Under the pieces are notes generated by a model, which was not told the DNA's origin, searched no databases, and saw nothing but the letters and a program-made list of their open reading frames with translations. From Cellvibrio mixtus subsp. mixtus J3-8 (lineage in GTDB: Bacteria; Pseudomonadota; Gammaproteobacteria; Pseudomonadales; Cellvibrionaceae), in assembly GCF_000766945.1 (NCBI RefSeq), contig NZ_KN266207.1, positions 219,829 to 283,828 of the forward strand: 64,000 nucleotides of DNA, given 5' to 3'. Within the stretch, counting starts at the first letter, position 1. Each line of letters starts with the position of its first letter. The position numbers were made by a program, and so were the translations under genes. Shown here piece after piece: positions 37,301-45,698 of this stretch.

Positions 37301-37798
37301 TTCACTGGCGCGCTGGCAGCAGAAGGCCATAAATTCACTGTCGAACGCTACGATGAAGACCGCACGGGCTATCAAATTGCTGCCGGTTACGACTGGAACA
37401 GTTTTACCTACACCCAAATTGGCTACCTGGATTTGGGCGATGTGAAAGTGGATCTACTGGTTGATGGCGATGCTGATCTGGTCGCTTTTGCACGCGATTT
37501 TGGTCGCGAATACCCAGTGACCGCCAAAGGCGTGAATTTGGTGCAAGGTTTGCGCTTCAGCCTGGGTGGCAGGGTAAATATTGCTGCAGATGCCGGTGTT
37601 TTCTTTTGGGAAGCTGAAACCAAAGTCAACGAGGTGCCATTTGTTCTGCCCGATGATTCCGGTGCTGATCCCGTCGCTGGTGTCAAACTGGAGCTTCCAC
37701 TTAATGACCATGTAGGTTTGAGTGTCGGTTTACGCCGCATATACTTCGAAAAACAGGAAGTTGACCTTTACGCATTTGGCAGTAGTTTCCGCTTTTAA
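31334..37798 (+). CDS. Giant Ig/FN3 surface protein with choice-of-anchor U domain, GlyGly-CTERM-like tail and fused beta-barrel
   Basis: 2154 residues from the ATG at 31334 (GGAG, 7-base spacer). Order: signal peptide (~15-44), a jelly-roll-like domain (to ~220), two bacterial Ig-like modules (P-P-T-V-T-S-V-S-V type) and a third (~470-575). Four FN3 modules alternating with ~90-residue F-G-T-T-P repeats fill ~580-1195. A cadherin/Ig pair follows, then a calcium-binding D-T-D-Q-D-G-I-S-D segment and a choice-of-anchor U domain ([19 protein letters not shown]). A Pro/Glu linker leads to G-S-G-S-V-G and a transmembrane helix ending K-R-H, a GlyGly-CTERM-type sorting signal. Unusually the frame continues into a second signal peptide (ending S-Q-A) and a ~190-residue outer-membrane barrel ending S-S-F-R-F. 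Confidence 0.9.
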   Translation: MLQVAYQLTRAINERLARNTRPHWCKGLLSGLAMLASVSAHAVTPSDQGFNSETPGYLTNSGYTLAGATYTLVAPNSGSGAAMALFSEPGAISITPNSADNAVMFNYDGATVVGGALDARITSADGSEFKIVSMEIDTGAGLGTSPNLTVTGYRDGVSVVSDTIDTNISDSSGSVTYTKNGVPGGAGGTITFNSSWNYIDEIRFTGTNTIVAVDDLDFESGVPPDTTPPTVTSVSVPANSTYITGNTLSFTVNTSENVIVNPTGGTPRIALTIGATTKYATYSSGSGSSALVFSYTVESGLLDSDGITVGALGLNGGTLKDAANNDMTLTLNSVGATTGVLVDSTAPTVSSVTASTANGTYKLGDVISIQVNFSETVTVNTGGGTPQLTLETGATDRTINYASGSGTSSLTFSYTIQAGDNSADLDYVATNSLALNGGTIRDAAGNNATLTLASPGAANSLGANKALVVDGVVPSVSSTSPSGGAVSTDTSVAFTVNFSESVNNISTDDFALGTTGTAAGTIASVSASSGSSVTVTVSGITGNGTIKLNLNASTNIADAAGNSSPAAYTSGTTHTVAIPTAPGAPTIGTATAGDGQASITFTAPVNNGGSAITGYTVTSNPGGITAGGNGFTTSPISVTGLTNGTSYTFTVTATNAIGTSTASGASNSATPKGNQTITFTNPGSQNFGTTPTLTATASSSLTVTFSSATTSVCTITSGGTLTFVTAGSCTIDADQGGNSVWNAASTASQTFTVAAIAPGAPTIGTATAGNTSATVTFTAPVSNGGTSITGYTVTANPGGLTGTGAGSPITVSGLTNGVSYTFTVTATNAAPLTGAASAASNAVIPKASQTITFANPGSQNFGTTPNLAVLGGGASSTSGLAVSFTSSTTGICTVTSAGVLTFISAGSCTINANQSGDSSFLAAPQVSQTFTVAAVVPAAPTIGTAVAGDTQASVAFTPPANTGGTAITGYTVITSPADVGPVNGASSPIVVSGLTNGQPYTFTVTADNSVGTGPASGASNPVTPAATQTITFANPGPQNFGTTPTFTATSDSGLTPTFTSSTTGVCTITSGGAVTFVTAGACTINVDQAGNSSYLPATQVSRTFTVNAIVPGAPTIGSASAGNGQATVTFTAPASTGGAAITSYTVTASPGGATASGTGSPITITGLTNGTSYTFTVRATNAVGAGSPSAASNPVTPSVPPNNAPVIAQGSSTSVTMSEDGDPTPFSLALSASDSDGDTLAWSVSTAAHGNVSVANGNVSYTPVANYNGSDSFIVQVSDGSASASITVNVTIRPVNDLPVISGTAPASLNQDTAYSFTPTASDLDVGDVLTFSITNKPTWASFNTATGALTGTPAGTDAGKTTGIVISVSDGTASVALPAFDIEVISTVDPLLPIVTAPATLDVNATALFTPITLRQLLGIGSGASQSEIDASLKALAKDGVTGNDCCTTSVEGLTATNSLLLPPGRHELKWKAVNAVGVTGEATQIVNINPLVSLSKSQIAVRGSNVEFRVLLNGPAPSYPLSIPYVIDASTTATSAEHNLVSGTATFTGAGQVEVAIPVTLAAVTGFSDSQLVVELGSGINAGAANRHVIDIRQGNVPPVVSLSVSQGGITTNLITPSGGPVTLTASVVDPNIDDTHTFVWIGTGLTGDANSTVRTLDPSGLTGSKQIQVIVTDSGGAIVQASAYFRIVSALPVLDANTDTDQDGISDAVEGTSDSDDNGIPDYLDNMPSSNILPQQGNTTNAYLIECDPGVRCGLGLFARGGNSGGVQILDNEVSTLPDLIVDPAFEPVGGVFDFAIRDLPTPGQSVRVVIPQRAAVPANAVYRKFQQGRWVSFVTDADNSIHSAAGNPGYCPPPGSAEWTPGLTAGHLCVQLTIEDGGPNDDDGQVNSAVVDPGAVSGAKPVEPEQPEPPEPKPPVEVKSKGSGSVGELWILLLGGLLMIKRHSTKLLALAVTLVAANSQAETGTGKLYLGVEVYSVEGSQTEGDFTGALAAEGHKFTVERYDEDRTGYQIAAGYDWNSFTYTQIGYLDLGDVKVDLLVDGDADLVAFARDFGREYPVTAKGVNLVQGLRFSLGGRVNIAADAGVFFWEAETKVNEVPFVLPDDSGADPVAGVKLELPLNDHVGLSVGLRRIYFEKQEVDLYAFGSSFRF
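33072..34925 (+). repeat. Four ~535-bp tandem coding repeats (FN3 plus F-G-T-T-P module)
   Basis: Repeats begin near 33072, 33601, 34141 and 34662 with [10 protein letters not shown]-like sequence. Each holds one FN3 domain and, for the first three, one Cys-pair module (G-x-C-T-I-T and G-S-C-T-I). The DNA is also similar between copies, so copy number could vary by recombination. Confidence 0.85.
37160..37798 (+). CDS. Internal start: outer-membrane beta-barrel with its own signal peptide
   Basis: Inside the giant frame, ATG at 37160 (residue 1943) has GGGAGG at 37147-37152 with a 7-base spacer, an ideal ribosome site. From it the protein is 212 residues: n-region M-I-K-R-H-S-T-K, hydrophobic core [10 protein letters not shown], cleavage after S-Q-A. 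An eight-strand-type barrel with alternating aromatic residues follows, ending with a terminal Phe (S-F-R-F), as outer-membrane proteins require. It may be an independent protein whose upstream neighbour lost its stop, or the end of a true fusion. The basic K-R-H serves both as tail of the GlyGly-CTERM segment and as start of this signal. Confidence 0.6.
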   Translation: MIKRHSTKLLALAVTLVAANSQAETGTGKLYLGVEVYSVEGSQTEGDFTGALAAEGHKFTVERYDEDRTGYQIAAGYDWNSFTYTQIGYLDLGDVKVDLLVDGDADLVAFARDFGREYPVTAKGVNLVQGLRFSLGGRVNIAADAGVFFWEAETKVNEVPFVLPDDSGADPVAGVKLELPLNDHVGLSVGLRRIYFEKQEVDLYAFGSSFRF

Positions 37799-39255
37799 TC
37801 GCCTCTGATTGGCGGGCCTGGCTTGGCGGGATTGTTTCCTTGTTGGATCAATCCCGCCAATGTCATTAAGGCGCGCTCAACCCGATTTCCCCACACGCAT
37901 GCGCATGAAAGCCGGATAAATTGCCGGTACTTTTGGCTGGCCGAAAAAATGGGGCCGGGGGCAATGCTGATTCCCAGTTCCAGGGCCTTATGGGCCAACA
38001 CAAACGTGTCGATTTCCCCCGGTAATTCCAGCCAGATGACAAAGCCACCCTCGGGGCGGGTAATCTTTGTGCCTTCGGGAAAATAATGAATGATGGCATC
38101 GGTCATACGCGTGACTGCCTGGCCGTAATCGCTGCGGGCCCGGCGAAGATGCCGTTCGTATTGGCCGTTTTCCAATAAATCGGCAACCGCTAATTGGGGA
38201 ATTGTTGTTGTGGCCAGATTGAGTACATATTTCATGTACTCGACTTTATCCTGGTACGGGCCGGCGGCAATCCAGCCGACGCGCAAACCCGGCGACAGGG
38301 TTTTGGAAATCGAGCTGCAAAGGATGACATTTTCATCCAACCCTTTAAGTAGCGAAGGGCGCGCATGGCTAAAACTCAAATCCCCATAGATATCATCTTC
38401 AATTAACGGAATCCGACGTTCCTTGAGCATACCTACCAATTTCCTTTTGTTTTCTTCCGGCATGCAGCAGCCGAGCGGATTGCTGAAATTGGGGGTGACA
38501 ACACACGCCTTAACCTGCCAGCGGCTCAGGGCCAATTCCAATGCTTCCAGTGACATACCCGAGCGCGGGTTGGTAGGAATTTCCAGCGCTTCAAGGCCCA
38601 GCGATTCAATGACCTGTAGCAATCCATAAAATGTGGGCGATTCGATAGCAACCACATCGCCGGGTGTTGTAACTGCGCGTAGTGCCAGGGTCAGCGCCTC
38701 CTGGCAACCATTGGTGATGACCAGATTATCCGGATGTACTGCGCAACCAGCGTCAGCAAGGCGTCTGCTGATTTGCCGGCGCAACTCTACCGCGCCGGGT
38801 GAAAACTCATAATTGCTGGTGCGTACGCGCTGGTTGCGGGCGGCCCGGGTCAACGCTTGTTCGATGGCACGGGTGGGCAGAAACTCCGGGGCAGGCACTG
38901 CCGCACCCAATTGCACAATCGCCGGGTTATTCGCGGCTTTGATCAGCTGGAGCACCATATCCTGCCCGGTAACCGGAGCAGGGCGCATCGTAGTTACAAC
39001 AATGCGGGGTGGTTGTACCACCGTAGCGGGTTTGGATTTAACGTAAAAACCGGAGCGATTGCGTACCTCCAGTAATCCCCAATCTTCCAGTTGGCGATAG
39101 GCCGCAATCACCGTCGCAATACTCAAGCTGCGCAATTGTGCCTGGTGGCGCACCCCGGGCAACCTATCACCCGCCTGGAATCCGCCATTGTTGATGAGCG
39201 CCGCTAACTCATCGGCAAGTTTTCGATACAGAAGTTCTACTGTGTGTTCAGCCAT
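37795..39255 (-). CDS. MocR-type GntR/aminotransferase transcriptional regulator
   Basis: 486 residues. Residues ~5-75 form a GntR winged helix ([11 protein letters not shown], then [13 protein letters not shown] and G-F-Y-V). The rest is an aminotransferase class I fold with N-F-S-N-P-L-G and the PLP lysine in [15 protein letters not shown]. MocR proteins sense amines or amino acids via PLP. It is divergent from the phzF-ilvE pair and the gap has four copies of its likely half-site, so it probably controls them and itself. Its stop overlaps the giant gene's stop by four bases. Confidence 0.93.
   Translation of the reverse strand: MAEHTVELLYRKLADELAALINNGGFQAGDRLPGVRHQAQLRSLSIATVIAAYRQLEDWGLLEVRNRSGFYVKSKPATVVQPPRIVVTTMRPAPVTGQDMVLQLIKAANNPAIVQLGAAVPAPEFLPTRAIEQALTRAARNQRVRTSNYEFSPGAVELRRQISRRLADAGCAVHPDNLVITNGCQEALTLALRAVTTPGDVVAIESPTFYGLLQVIESLGLEALEIPTNPRSGMSLEALELALSRWQVKACVVTPNFSNPLGCCMPEENKRKLVGMLKERRIPLIEDDIYGDLSFSHARPSLLKGLDENVILCSSISKTLSPGLRVGWIAAGPYQDKVEYMKYVLNLATTTIPQLAVADLLENGQYERHLRRARSDYGQAVTRMTDAIIHYFPEGTKITRPEGGFVIWLELPGEIDTFVLAHKALELGISIAPGPIFSASQKYRQFIRLSCACVWGNRVERALMTLAGLIQQGNNPAKPGPPIRGD
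37823..37860. promoter_or_regulatory. 12-bp perfect hairpin at the 3' side of the giant gene
   Basis: TTGGCGGGATTG pairs with CAATCCCGCCAA around a 14-base loop, 24 bases after the giant-gene stop and inside the last codons of the convergent MocR gene. There is no T-run, so it would be an mRNA-protecting or Rho-blocking hairpin rather than a classic terminator. Confidence 0.45.
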
Positions 39256-39256
39256 A

Positions 39257-39339
39257 GGTACAGTTTCAGTGGGTTTTTATAGGTACAGGTTTATTTAGTT
39301 AAAACTGTACCGTATCAATTAATTAATTTTGAAACTGTA
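39257..39339. promoter_or_regulatory. Repeated GGTACAG half-sites, probable MocR operator
   Basis: GGTACAGTTT (39257-39266), GGTACAGGTTT (39282-39292), the inverse AAACTGTACC (39302-39311) and GAAACTGTA (39331-39339) lie in the divergent gap. Direct plus inverted half-sites are typical of MocR regulators. Confidence 0.6.
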
Positions 39340-39408
39340 ATGCATATAGATGAAAAAATACACTGGCCAACATTCGCAAACCGGACATTGTTTTTGGGGA
39401 AAAGAATC

Positions 39409-40203
39409 ATGGGGCAACCGTTTTATCTGGTAGATGCATTTGTTAGTGGCTTATTCAGTGGCAACCCTGCCGGGGTGTGCCTTTTACGCGATGAAAAGTC
39501 AGCCACCTGGATGCAAAAAGTCGCCGCCGAAATGAATCAGGCCGAAACTGCCTTCCTCCTTAAACAAGGTCCAGACACCTGGGGATTGCGCTGGTTTACA
39601 CCAACCACTGAAGTCAGCCTTTGCGGCCATGCAACACTCGCGGCTGCCCATGCGCTATGGCATGAAGCCGGTGAGAAAATCCCGGTATTGAAATTCCGTA
39701 CCCGCAGCGGTCTGCTGGAAGCCGTGCGTGACGGGAGTAATATCCGCCTGGATTTCCCGGCAGACTCCCCTACAACTGTCAGAAAAGTTCCCGCAGCGCT
39801 GGTGCAACTATTGGGTGGGCAGCCCGCCTGGTTTGGCCGTGGTCGCGATGATCATTTGGTGGTATTGGAAACTGCTGGCCAAGTGCGCAATATCCGTGCG
39901 GATGATGAATTGATCAGTTCTTTCACCGAGCGCGGTTTGATTGTCACGGCACCAGCCGATGAACCTGGGCTGGATATCGTTTCGCGTTTCTTTGGTCCGC
40001 GCGTTGGTATTTCCGAGGATTCCGTCACCGGTTCAGCGCATTGCCTGCTCGCCGTTTATTGGGCGCAGCGTTTGGGCAAAGCGCGCTTGCAGGCATTCCA
40101 GGCATCGGCACGCACCGGTTTACTTACCATCGAATGGGCGGGTGAGCGCGTGTATCTCACCGGTAAAGCTCACACTATGCTCACAGGAGAATTCCATGGC
40201 TAA
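39409..40203 (+). CDS. PhzF-family isomerase/epimerase-like protein
   Basis: 264 residues from the ATG at 39409 (GGGGA upstream), 23 codons inside the longest frame. The PhzF pattern is clear: F-Y-L-V-D-A-F, F-S-G-N-P-A-G-V-C-L, E-M-N-Q-A-E-T-A-F, L-R-W-F-T-P-T-T-E-V-S-L-C-G-H-A-T-L-A-A-A-H, and D-S-V-T-G-S-A-H-C near the end. PhzF isomerises a dihydro-anthranilate in phenazine synthesis; most bacterial homologues act on unknown metabolites and no phenazine genes are here. The next gene starts inside its last codons. Likely a small amino-acid or aromatic metabolite pathway under the adjacent MocR regulator. Confidence 0.92.
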   Translation: MGQPFYLVDAFVSGLFSGNPAGVCLLRDEKSATWMQKVAAEMNQAETAFLLKQGPDTWGLRWFTPTTEVSLCGHATLAAAHALWHEAGEKIPVLKFRTRSGLLEAVRDGSNIRLDFPADSPTTVRKVPAALVQLLGGQPAWFGRGRDDHLVVLETAGQVRNIRADDELISSFTERGLIVTAPADEPGLDIVSRFFGPRVGISEDSVTGSAHCLLAVYWAQRLGKARLQAFQASARTGLLTIEWAGERVYLTGKAHTMLTGEFHG

Positions 40204-41101
40204 TCCGGCAATTGCAAATTCACCGTCATTATCAACACAGGCCGCCCCGGTTTGTTGGCTCAACGGAAAACTGGTTGCACCAGAGCACGCCAGCGTTTCC
40301 GTGTTTGATCACGGGCTTTTATATGGGGATGGGGTATTTGAAGGGATTCGTTTTTACAACGGCACCGCTTTTCGTTTGCAGGCGCACCTGGAGCGTTTGT
40401 TACTATCCGCGCGCGCGATTGCCCTGGATATTCCCTACGCCATGGAAGCGCTTAAGCAAGCGGTTTTGGAAACAATTGCTGCTGCACCGGAGCAAAACGG
40501 CTATTTGCGTATGGTTGTTACGCGCGGTCCCGGTCCACTCGGCATAGATCCATCGCGTTGCCATTCGCCGCAAGTTTTTATCATCGCTGATCGTTTGCAA
40601 CTGGTCAGTGAGCGGGTGAGAAGCGAGGGGGCAAAAGTGATTATTGCGGCTACGCGCCGTTTAGGTGCTGACGGTCTTGATCCCCGCATAAAAAGCTTGA
40701 ATTATCTCAATCACATTCTTGCGCGCATGGAAGCCACCCATGCCGGAGCTGACGAAGCGATCCTGCTGAATAGTGCCGGCCGAATTGCCGAGGGCAGTGC
40801 GGATAATATTTTTATCGTGAAAAAAGATGAGTTGCTAACGCCGCCAGTAATTGAAGGTGCGCTCGATGGAATTACTCGCCAGGTGGTATTGGAACTCGCG
40901 GAAAACCTGGGTATTAAATTCCGCGAAACACCGCTCGCACCCTACGATTTATTCACTGCTGATGAATGTTTCCTGACCGGCACCGGCGCCGAATTAATTC
41001 CGGTAGGTCGCGCCGATGGCCGTGTAATCCCTCAATGCCCGGGGCCAATTTATCAACGCGTTTCCACTGCTTTTAAGGAATTGGTAAAACGCGAAAATTG
41101 A
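40196..41101 (+). CDS. ilvE: Class IV aminotransferase (branched-chain type)
   Basis: 301 residues from the ATG at 40196 (GGAG upstream), overlapping the phzF stop by 8 bases. Fold IV PLP enzyme: S-V-F-D-H-G-L-L-Y-G-D-G-V-F-E-G-I-R, the PLP lysine in I-K-S-L-N-Y-L-N-H-I-L-A, E-G-S-A-D-N-I-F-I-V-K and C-F-L-T-G-T-G-A-E-L-I-P-V-G-R. The pattern fits BCAT/IlvE of the methanogen-like type; D-amino-acid aminotransferase or aminodeoxychorismate lyase remain possible. Coupling to phzF and the MocR operator suggests a dedicated transamination step rather than housekeeping isoleucine synthesis. Confidence 0.82.
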   Translation: MANPAIANSPSLSTQAAPVCWLNGKLVAPEHASVSVFDHGLLYGDGVFEGIRFYNGTAFRLQAHLERLLLSARAIALDIPYAMEALKQAVLETIAAAPEQNGYLRMVVTRGPGPLGIDPSRCHSPQVFIIADRLQLVSERVRSEGAKVIIAATRRLGADGLDPRIKSLNYLNHILARMEATHAGADEAILLNSAGRIAEGSADNIFIVKKDELLTPPVIEGALDGITRQVVLELAENLGIKFRETPLAPYDLFTADECFLTGTGAELIPVGRADGRVIPQCPGPIYQRVSTAFKELVKREN

Positions 41102-41471
41102 TTTAATTAATAGCACCTGGTGTTGTTGATGTGCGAGGTTTTCGATAAATAAATCGCAAAACCTCAGCGCATAAATCACAGGTCCGGTGCAGCAAATAAT
41201 TTTTTTAAACAATTTTTATACCCTGGCTTCAGGTACATTATTTTTTGCAATCTGGTGTTGGCTGAAAAATATCTTGTGGTCATGCGGCGGGCTTTCGTCA
41301 ATTATTTAGCTTGTGCTATTTATCCAATTAAGATCTATCCCTTCTTAGAGACTCTACCAAGCAGTCCCATTGGAATTAAATTCACTACAGGACTAGCGGA
41401 TTTTTGCCTGCCAATCGTCATAGCGCAAACTTTCCACACAACTATTACCAATAGGAACGGAGCGTCTGTTG
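41102..41471. other. Intergenic region with hairpin and ECF-type promoter, no gene seen
   Basis: 370 bases. A stem-loop (GAGGTTTTCG / CGCAAAACCTC, 41135-41165) after the aminotransferase gene is followed ~30 bases later by T-runs and may act as terminator. The block at 41394-41424 matches promoters ahead of the sigma and TonB-receptor genes. No credible frame is seen. Confidence 0.55.
41394..41424 (+). promoter_or_regulatory. Putative ECF-sigma promoter of the pectinesterase gene
   Basis: Block TAGCGGATTTTT...CCAATCGTCAT, with GGATTT and CGTC (41416-41419) separated by 12 bases. It aligns without gaps to 43853-43883 and 45633-45663. It lies ~53 bases upstream of the ATG. Confidence 0.55.
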
Positions 41472-42698
41472 ATGCGCACGATACAACCCATTTTTTTACT
41501 ACTGGCAATAATAGGGCTGAGCGCCTGTGACCGGCACTCTTCTCACTCCGGTGCAGATGCCAACACTGTGGTTAATACCGCGACTGATATTGTGACTAAT
41601 GATATTGTGATTAATGATAGTACCCCGACCCCAACTGATATCACCCATTTCGATGCAGTAGTTGATGGCGATTCCCCATCCGCGTTCAAAACTATCAAAG
41701 CCGCGCTTGATGCAGCCCCAAGCGATGATGCAACTCGCTATCGCATTTTGATAAAAGCAGGCCGCTACAACGAGAAACTGAATATCGAACGCGCGAATAT
41801 TGAGATAACAGGTGAGGGTGCCGGGAGCACAATTATTTATTTTGATGCCCATGCTGCCAATTCGCGCAGTTATCGTGCCGATAACTGGGGTACACCGGGT
41901 TCTGCAACGGTTTCAATTAATTCAGTGGATGTGTATCTCGCCGATCTGACGATTGAAAACACCTACGATTTTTTAACCAACGATGGCAAGCAAGCGCGCA
42001 ACGACCCCGATGCAGTAGCCGATAGCCAAGCCGTAGCGCTGTTGCTGGATGCGCGTAGTGATCGCGTGAGTGTTAACCGCGTTACTTTGAACGGTTATCA
42101 AGACACCTTGTTTGTGCACGGTAATCGCGCCTATTTTTATCAAAGTACGATTAGTGGCAATGTGGATTTTATTTTCGGGCAAGGCACAGTTGTGTTTGAA
42201 AAGTCGACCATTATCAGCCGTCCGCGCAACAGTAATTTTGCCGAGGGCGAGATCCACAGTTTTATCACTGCCCCTTCAACGAATATTGCTCGTGCCCATG
42301 GTTTAACTTTTTTGGATTGCACGCTGACACGCGAGCAAGGTGTGCCCGATGGCAGTATTACGTTGGGACGTCCATGGCACCCGACTACTGATTTCCCTGA
42401 TGGCCGTTACGCTGATCCGGATGCAATCGGCAAAGCCGTTTTTATCCGCACCTTTATGGATAGCCACATCAATGTGCAGGGTTGGTCGAGTATGCCGGGG
42501 ACGGCGCGCGACGGGACCAAAAGCCGGATCTTTACACCGGAAGAGTCGCGTTTTTTTGAATACCAAAGTGCGGGGCCCGGCGCGGCAATTAATGCGCAAC
42601 GGCCACAACTCACCGACGAACAAGCGGTTGACTATTCACTGGAAAAAATTTTCCTGGATTGGAATCCGCAGCGGCGCGTATCCCGCGTTAGGAATTGA
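41472..42698 (+). CDS. Pectinesterase (CE8) lipoprotein
   Basis: 408 residues from the ATG at 41472; the TTG one codon earlier is less likely. Lipobox L-S-A-C with cysteine 19, then an Asp/Thr-rich linker to ~55. CE8 beta-helix signatures: Y-Q-D-T-L-F-V-H, G-N-V-D-F-I-F-G-Q-G-T-V-V-F-E (catalytic Asp) and L-G-R-P-W-H-P (arginine and tryptophan). It removes methyl esters from homogalacturonan at the outer membrane, preparing pectin for lyases. It lies 49 bases before the esterase gene, and its upstream block matches the promoter of the ECF sigma gene. Confidence 0.95.
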   Translation: MRTIQPIFLLLAIIGLSACDRHSSHSGADANTVVNTATDIVTNDIVINDSTPTPTDITHFDAVVDGDSPSAFKTIKAALDAAPSDDATRYRILIKAGRYNEKLNIERANIEITGEGAGSTIIYFDAHAANSRSYRADNWGTPGSATVSINSVDVYLADLTIENTYDFLTNDGKQARNDPDAVADSQAVALLLDARSDRVSVNRVTLNGYQDTLFVHGNRAYFYQSTISGNVDFIFGQGTVVFEKSTIISRPRNSNFAEGEIHSFITAPSTNIARAHGLTFLDCTLTREQGVPDGSITLGRPWHPTTDFPDGRYADPDAIGKAVFIRTFMDSHINVQGWSSMPGTARDGTKSRIFTPEESRFFEYQSAGPGAAINAQRPQLTDEQAVDYSLEKIFLDWNPQRRVSRVRN

Positions 42699-42747
42699 GT
42701 GCGCGCCCGATGTAGTATCCACGCAATAATGAATCAATGAGCTGTAT

Positions 42748-43746
42748 ATGAAACTGACCAACTTAATAACAATTGTGCTTTCTATTAGCTGCCTTGCTTG
42801 CTGTTCTTCATTGCAATCGGGGCCACCGGCTTATGAAAATACCTACACCGTAGAAAATCGTTACGCCGGCGATGTGAAAAGTTTTCCTGAAATCCGGATT
42901 GCGAGCACATCTGTTCCGGGGGATGTAATTGAGAAAAAAAATATCACCTATGTTCGTTACGGCGCGCGCGAGTTGCAATTGGATTTATATATGCCGAAAA
43001 AATTAACGGAGGGTGCGGCGAACAAACTGGCGCCGGGTGTGATTCTGGTTCACTGCGGCGGTTGGCGTTCGGGCTATCGTACTCATCTCACGCCTATGGC
43101 GATTGAGCTGGCGAAAGCGGAATATGTTGCTGCGACAATTACTTATCGGTTAGCACCGGAAGCCCAATATCCAGCAGCGGTTTACGATGTGAAAGCCGCG
43201 ATTCGCTGGTTGCGTAGCAATGCCGGCGAATTCGGCGTTGATCCTGCAAAAATCGCGGTGGGTGGCTCATCAGCAGGCGGGCAAATTGCCAGCCTGACGG
43301 GAATGACCAATGGTTTGCTGCGTTTTGATCCGCAAGCCAAAGAGAGCAAGGTGTCCAGCGATGTGCAACTGATCCTGAATATTGATGGTTTGTCTGATTT
43401 CACCTCAGCTGAAGCGCGTAAACATGAAGATGTACCGGGAGTAGGGCGCTCATCCGCTGGTGCCTGGTTTGGTGGCAGTTATGCCGAAAAACGCGATCTT
43501 TGGCACGATGCATCGCCGACTTATTATGTGGGTGAGGCCAGTCCACCGATCCTTTTCCTGAACAGTGCGCAAGAACGTTTCCATGTCGGGCGCGATGAAA
43601 TGGTCAAAAAAATGGATATCTATGGTATCCCCACCAAAGTGGTGACCTTGCCCAATACGCCGCACACCTTCTGGTTATATGAGCCTTATATCAAACCCGC
43701 TGCTGCTGTAGTCGTGGAGTTTTTGAACGAACATTTTAAGCCCTGA
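42748..43746 (+). CDS. Alpha/beta-hydrolase lipoprotein, putative sugar esterase
   Basis: 332 residues. The N-terminus is a lipoprotein-type signal with cysteines at 15, 18 and 19. The fold is of the BD-FAE/alpha-beta hydrolase type: oxyanion region H-C-G-G-W-R-S-G-Y, nucleophile elbow G-G-S-S-A-G-G-Q and late acid/His region with T-L-P-N-T-P-H-T-F-W. Acetyl or feruloyl esters of pectin side chains are plausible substrates, given the pectinesterase directly upstream. Exact specificity is unknown. Confidence 0.88.
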   Translation: MKLTNLITIVLSISCLACCSSLQSGPPAYENTYTVENRYAGDVKSFPEIRIASTSVPGDVIEKKNITYVRYGARELQLDLYMPKKLTEGAANKLAPGVILVHCGGWRSGYRTHLTPMAIELAKAEYVAATITYRLAPEAQYPAAVYDVKAAIRWLRSNAGEFGVDPAKIAVGGSSAGGQIASLTGMTNGLLRFDPQAKESKVSSDVQLILNIDGLSDFTSAEARKHEDVPGVGRSSAGAWFGGSYAEKRDLWHDASPTYYVGEASPPILFLNSAQERFHVGRDEMVKKMDIYGIPTKVVTLPNTPHTFWLYEPYIKPAAAVVVEFLNEHFKP

Positions 43747-43852
43747 TATTGTCAGGGTTGGCAAAACCTTTCCCGCGCGCATCGGTTTGGTTGTTCCGCG
43801 CAGGTGATAGCACGGTCAATTTCAGTGTTGGTGCTATTCTTTCTTCCTCGAC

Positions 43853-43883
43853 TGGCGGATTTTTCGCGGCCAATCGTCATGGT
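43853..43883 (+). promoter_or_regulatory. Putative autoregulatory ECF-sigma promoter
   Basis: Block TGGCGGATTTTT...CCAATCGTCAT, with CGTC at 43875-43878, ~68 bases before the sigma ATG. It aligns ungapped with the pectinesterase and TonB-receptor blocks, as expected if the sigma factor activates its own operon. Confidence 0.55.
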
Positions 43884-43945
43884 ACAAAACCTCCTTGCCT
43901 CGACGCCGGGGGGTGTTTGACACTACAGAATCCAGAAGAATAATC

Positions 43946-44497
43946 ATGACTAATAAAGAGAGCTTGGAGAGCGTCTACCTGTCGATACGAAACGGGTTGA
44001 TGAGGGCTGTGTCGCGTTTGGTGCCGCCGAAAGAGATAGAAGACATAGTGCAGGAAACCTATGTGCGTATCTGCGCGGTTAATAAAACCGAGCAGATCCT
44101 GCATCCGCGTTCGTTTTTGTACCGCACGGCCCGTAATCTCGCGCTTGACCATCTCAAGCGAGCCGAGACCCGGACCAATGTGAGTATGGAGGGTGAGGAC
44201 CTGGGGTTGGATATGGTCGAAGGTGACTTTGACCAGGTCTATAGCCAGGTGTCTGCCACTCGGGAATTCGAGCACTTTTGCGAGGCGGTGCGTCACTTGC
44301 CGCTGCAATGCCGGAAGGCGTTTGTATTGAAGAAAGTGTATGGCTACTCGCAAAAAGAGATAGCCGAAAATTTAAATATCAGTGAAAACACTGTCGAGAA
44401 GCATATCGCCACGGGCTTGCTTCGCTGCCGTCAGTTTATGAACCGGGCATCCGCCAACGAGGATTCGGGCTCAACCAAGAGTCGGGATGTAATGTGA
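43946..44497 (+). CDS. ECF sigma factor (FecI-like)
   Basis: 183 residues from the ATG at 43946; the longer frame from 43895 starts at TTG and its extra part is not sigma-like. Region 2 is seen as V-S-R-L-V-P-P-K-E-I-E-D-I-V-Q-E-T-Y-V-R and R-S-F-L-Y-R-T-A-R-N-L-A; region 4 as L-P-L-Q-C-R-K-A-F-V-L and K-E-I-A-E-N-L-N-I-S-E-N-T-V-E-K-H. FecI-type factors are released by a FecR protein when a TonB receptor binds its ligand. It is coupled to fecR (overlapping TGATG), with the receptor gene next. Likely ligand: pectin oligosaccharide (inference). Confidence 0.93.
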   Translation: MTNKESLESVYLSIRNGLMRAVSRLVPPKEIEDIVQETYVRICAVNKTEQILHPRSFLYRTARNLALDHLKRAETRTNVSMEGEDLGLDMVEGDFDQVYSQVSATREFEHFCEAVRHLPLQCRKAFVLKKVYGYSQKEIAENLNISENTVEKHIATGLLRCRQFMNRASANEDSGSTKSRDVM

Positions 44498-45573
44498 TGA
44501 CGAATATTTATCAATTCCAGACTGATAACCAGATTTATGAGGACGCCAGCCTGTGGGTCACGCGCCTTGATCGCGGTTTATCGGATGAAGAAACAGAAGC
44601 GCTGCGTCAGTGGTTGTCGCTCAGCCCCAAACACAAAACGTGTTTGCTGGAAATGGCAACACTCTGGGATCGCATGGACAGCTTGTCGGTGCTCTCCGAA
44701 TTATTTGATCCGCCAGCGGCGCAACCGCGTGCAACTGCGCCTGATGGCAAGCGTAATCTGGGGCGCGCAGTGTGGGCCGTTGCCGCATCGGCGTTGGTGC
44801 TGGTGTTAGGGTTTAATCTGCTCGTACCCGCCACATTTATGCAGGAATTGACTTCCAGGCAACCGCTGCAAGCCAACACCAGCACATCGAATACCTTGTA
44901 CGAAACTGGAATCGGTGCGCACTCAACCATCAATTTACCTGATGGCACCAAGCTGCTGCTCAACACCAATACGCAAGTGTCGGTAACTTATAGCGATCAC
45001 GAGCGATTGCTGGTGCTGAATAAAGGTGAGTTATTGGTTGAAGTTGCACATGACAAACAACGTCCGTTGCGTGTGCAAGTGGGTGATCGTGTCGTAGAAG
45101 CTGTCGGTACTGTATTTAATGTGTATTTAAAAGATGAGCTGGATTTCGATGTGATCGTCACTGAAGGCAAGGTGCATGTTAAACCCATGGCGGACAAAAC
45201 CAATACCATTGCCAATGCTACAAGTGAGCCCGGTGTCATTCAGGTATTGGGGCAGGGCGAAAAATTAAGTGCGCGTGCCAGCGAACCTGTTGCAGTGGAA
45301 ACTATTAACACTGCGGTTATCCATGATCGTTTGTCGTGGCGTGATGGCAATTTGGTATTTCGCGGTGAAACCTTACAGGACGCGCTTAACGAGCTGAGTC
45401 GCTATACGCCGGAAAGTTTTAAAGTCGTCGATCAACGTATTAGTCATGTACGTATCGCCGGTTTATACAAGGCAGGTGATGTTGATGGTTTATTAGTTGC
45501 TTTGAAAGAAAATTTTAATATCGACAGCTCGCGTTCAAGTGAAGGAGTGATCGAACTTTCCTTGCTGCAATAA
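44497..45573 (+). CDS. FecR-family anti-sigma/signal-transfer protein
   Basis: 358 residues from the ATG at 44497, overlapping the sigma stop (a GTG one codon up is possible). The N-terminal DUF4880-like region (A-S-L-W-V-T-R-L-D-R-G-L-S, then W-L-S-L-S-P-K-H) binds the sigma factor. One transmembrane helix lies near ~90-110. The periplasmic FecR domain follows (I-G-A-H-S-T-I-N-L-P-D-G-T-K, V-G-T-V-F-N-V-Y, V-T-E-G-K-V-H-V), then an STN-interacting C-terminus. It links the TonB receptor's STN domain to the ECF sigma factor. Confidence 0.92.
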   Translation: MTNIYQFQTDNQIYEDASLWVTRLDRGLSDEETEALRQWLSLSPKHKTCLLEMATLWDRMDSLSVLSELFDPPAAQPRATAPDGKRNLGRAVWAVAASALVLVLGFNLLVPATFMQELTSRQPLQANTSTSNTLYETGIGAHSTINLPDGTKLLLNTNTQVSVTYSDHERLLVLNKGELLVEVAHDKQRPLRVQVGDRVVEAVGTVFNVYLKDELDFDVIVTEGKVHVKPMADKTNTIANATSEPGVIQVLGQGEKLSARASEPVAVETINTAVIHDRLSWRDGNLVFRGETLQDALNELSRYTPESFKVVDQRISHVRIAGLYKAGDVDGLLVALKENFNIDSSRSSEGVIELSLLQ

Positions 45574-45632
45574 ATTTTTAGTTGCCGGTTTATAAAAATT
45601 TTAATCCATTATCAAAAAAGTTTTTCGCGGTA

Positions 45633-45663
45633 TGGAGGAAAAGAAAAACTAAATCGTCTTTAG
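45633..45663 (+). promoter_or_regulatory. Putative ECF-sigma promoter of the TonB receptor
   Basis: Block TGGAGGAAAAG...TAAATCGTCTT, with CGTC at 45655-45658, ~41 bases before the TTG start. Less like the other two than they are to each other, but with the same spacing from GGA to CGTC. Confidence 0.45.
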
Positions 45664-45698
45664 TACAGCGGTGAATAACCGCGCCGGAGAACGTTGAA

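Noticed and set aside
30656-37798. Prophage or tailocin, suggested by the tail-collar protein
   Set aside because: No capsid, sheath, tube, baseplate, lysis or integrase genes are adjacent; the neighbours are modification enzymes and a surface protein.
39257-40203. Phenazine biosynthesis cluster, suggested by PhzF
   Set aside because: No other phz genes are present, and the PhzF family is widespread in unrelated pathways.
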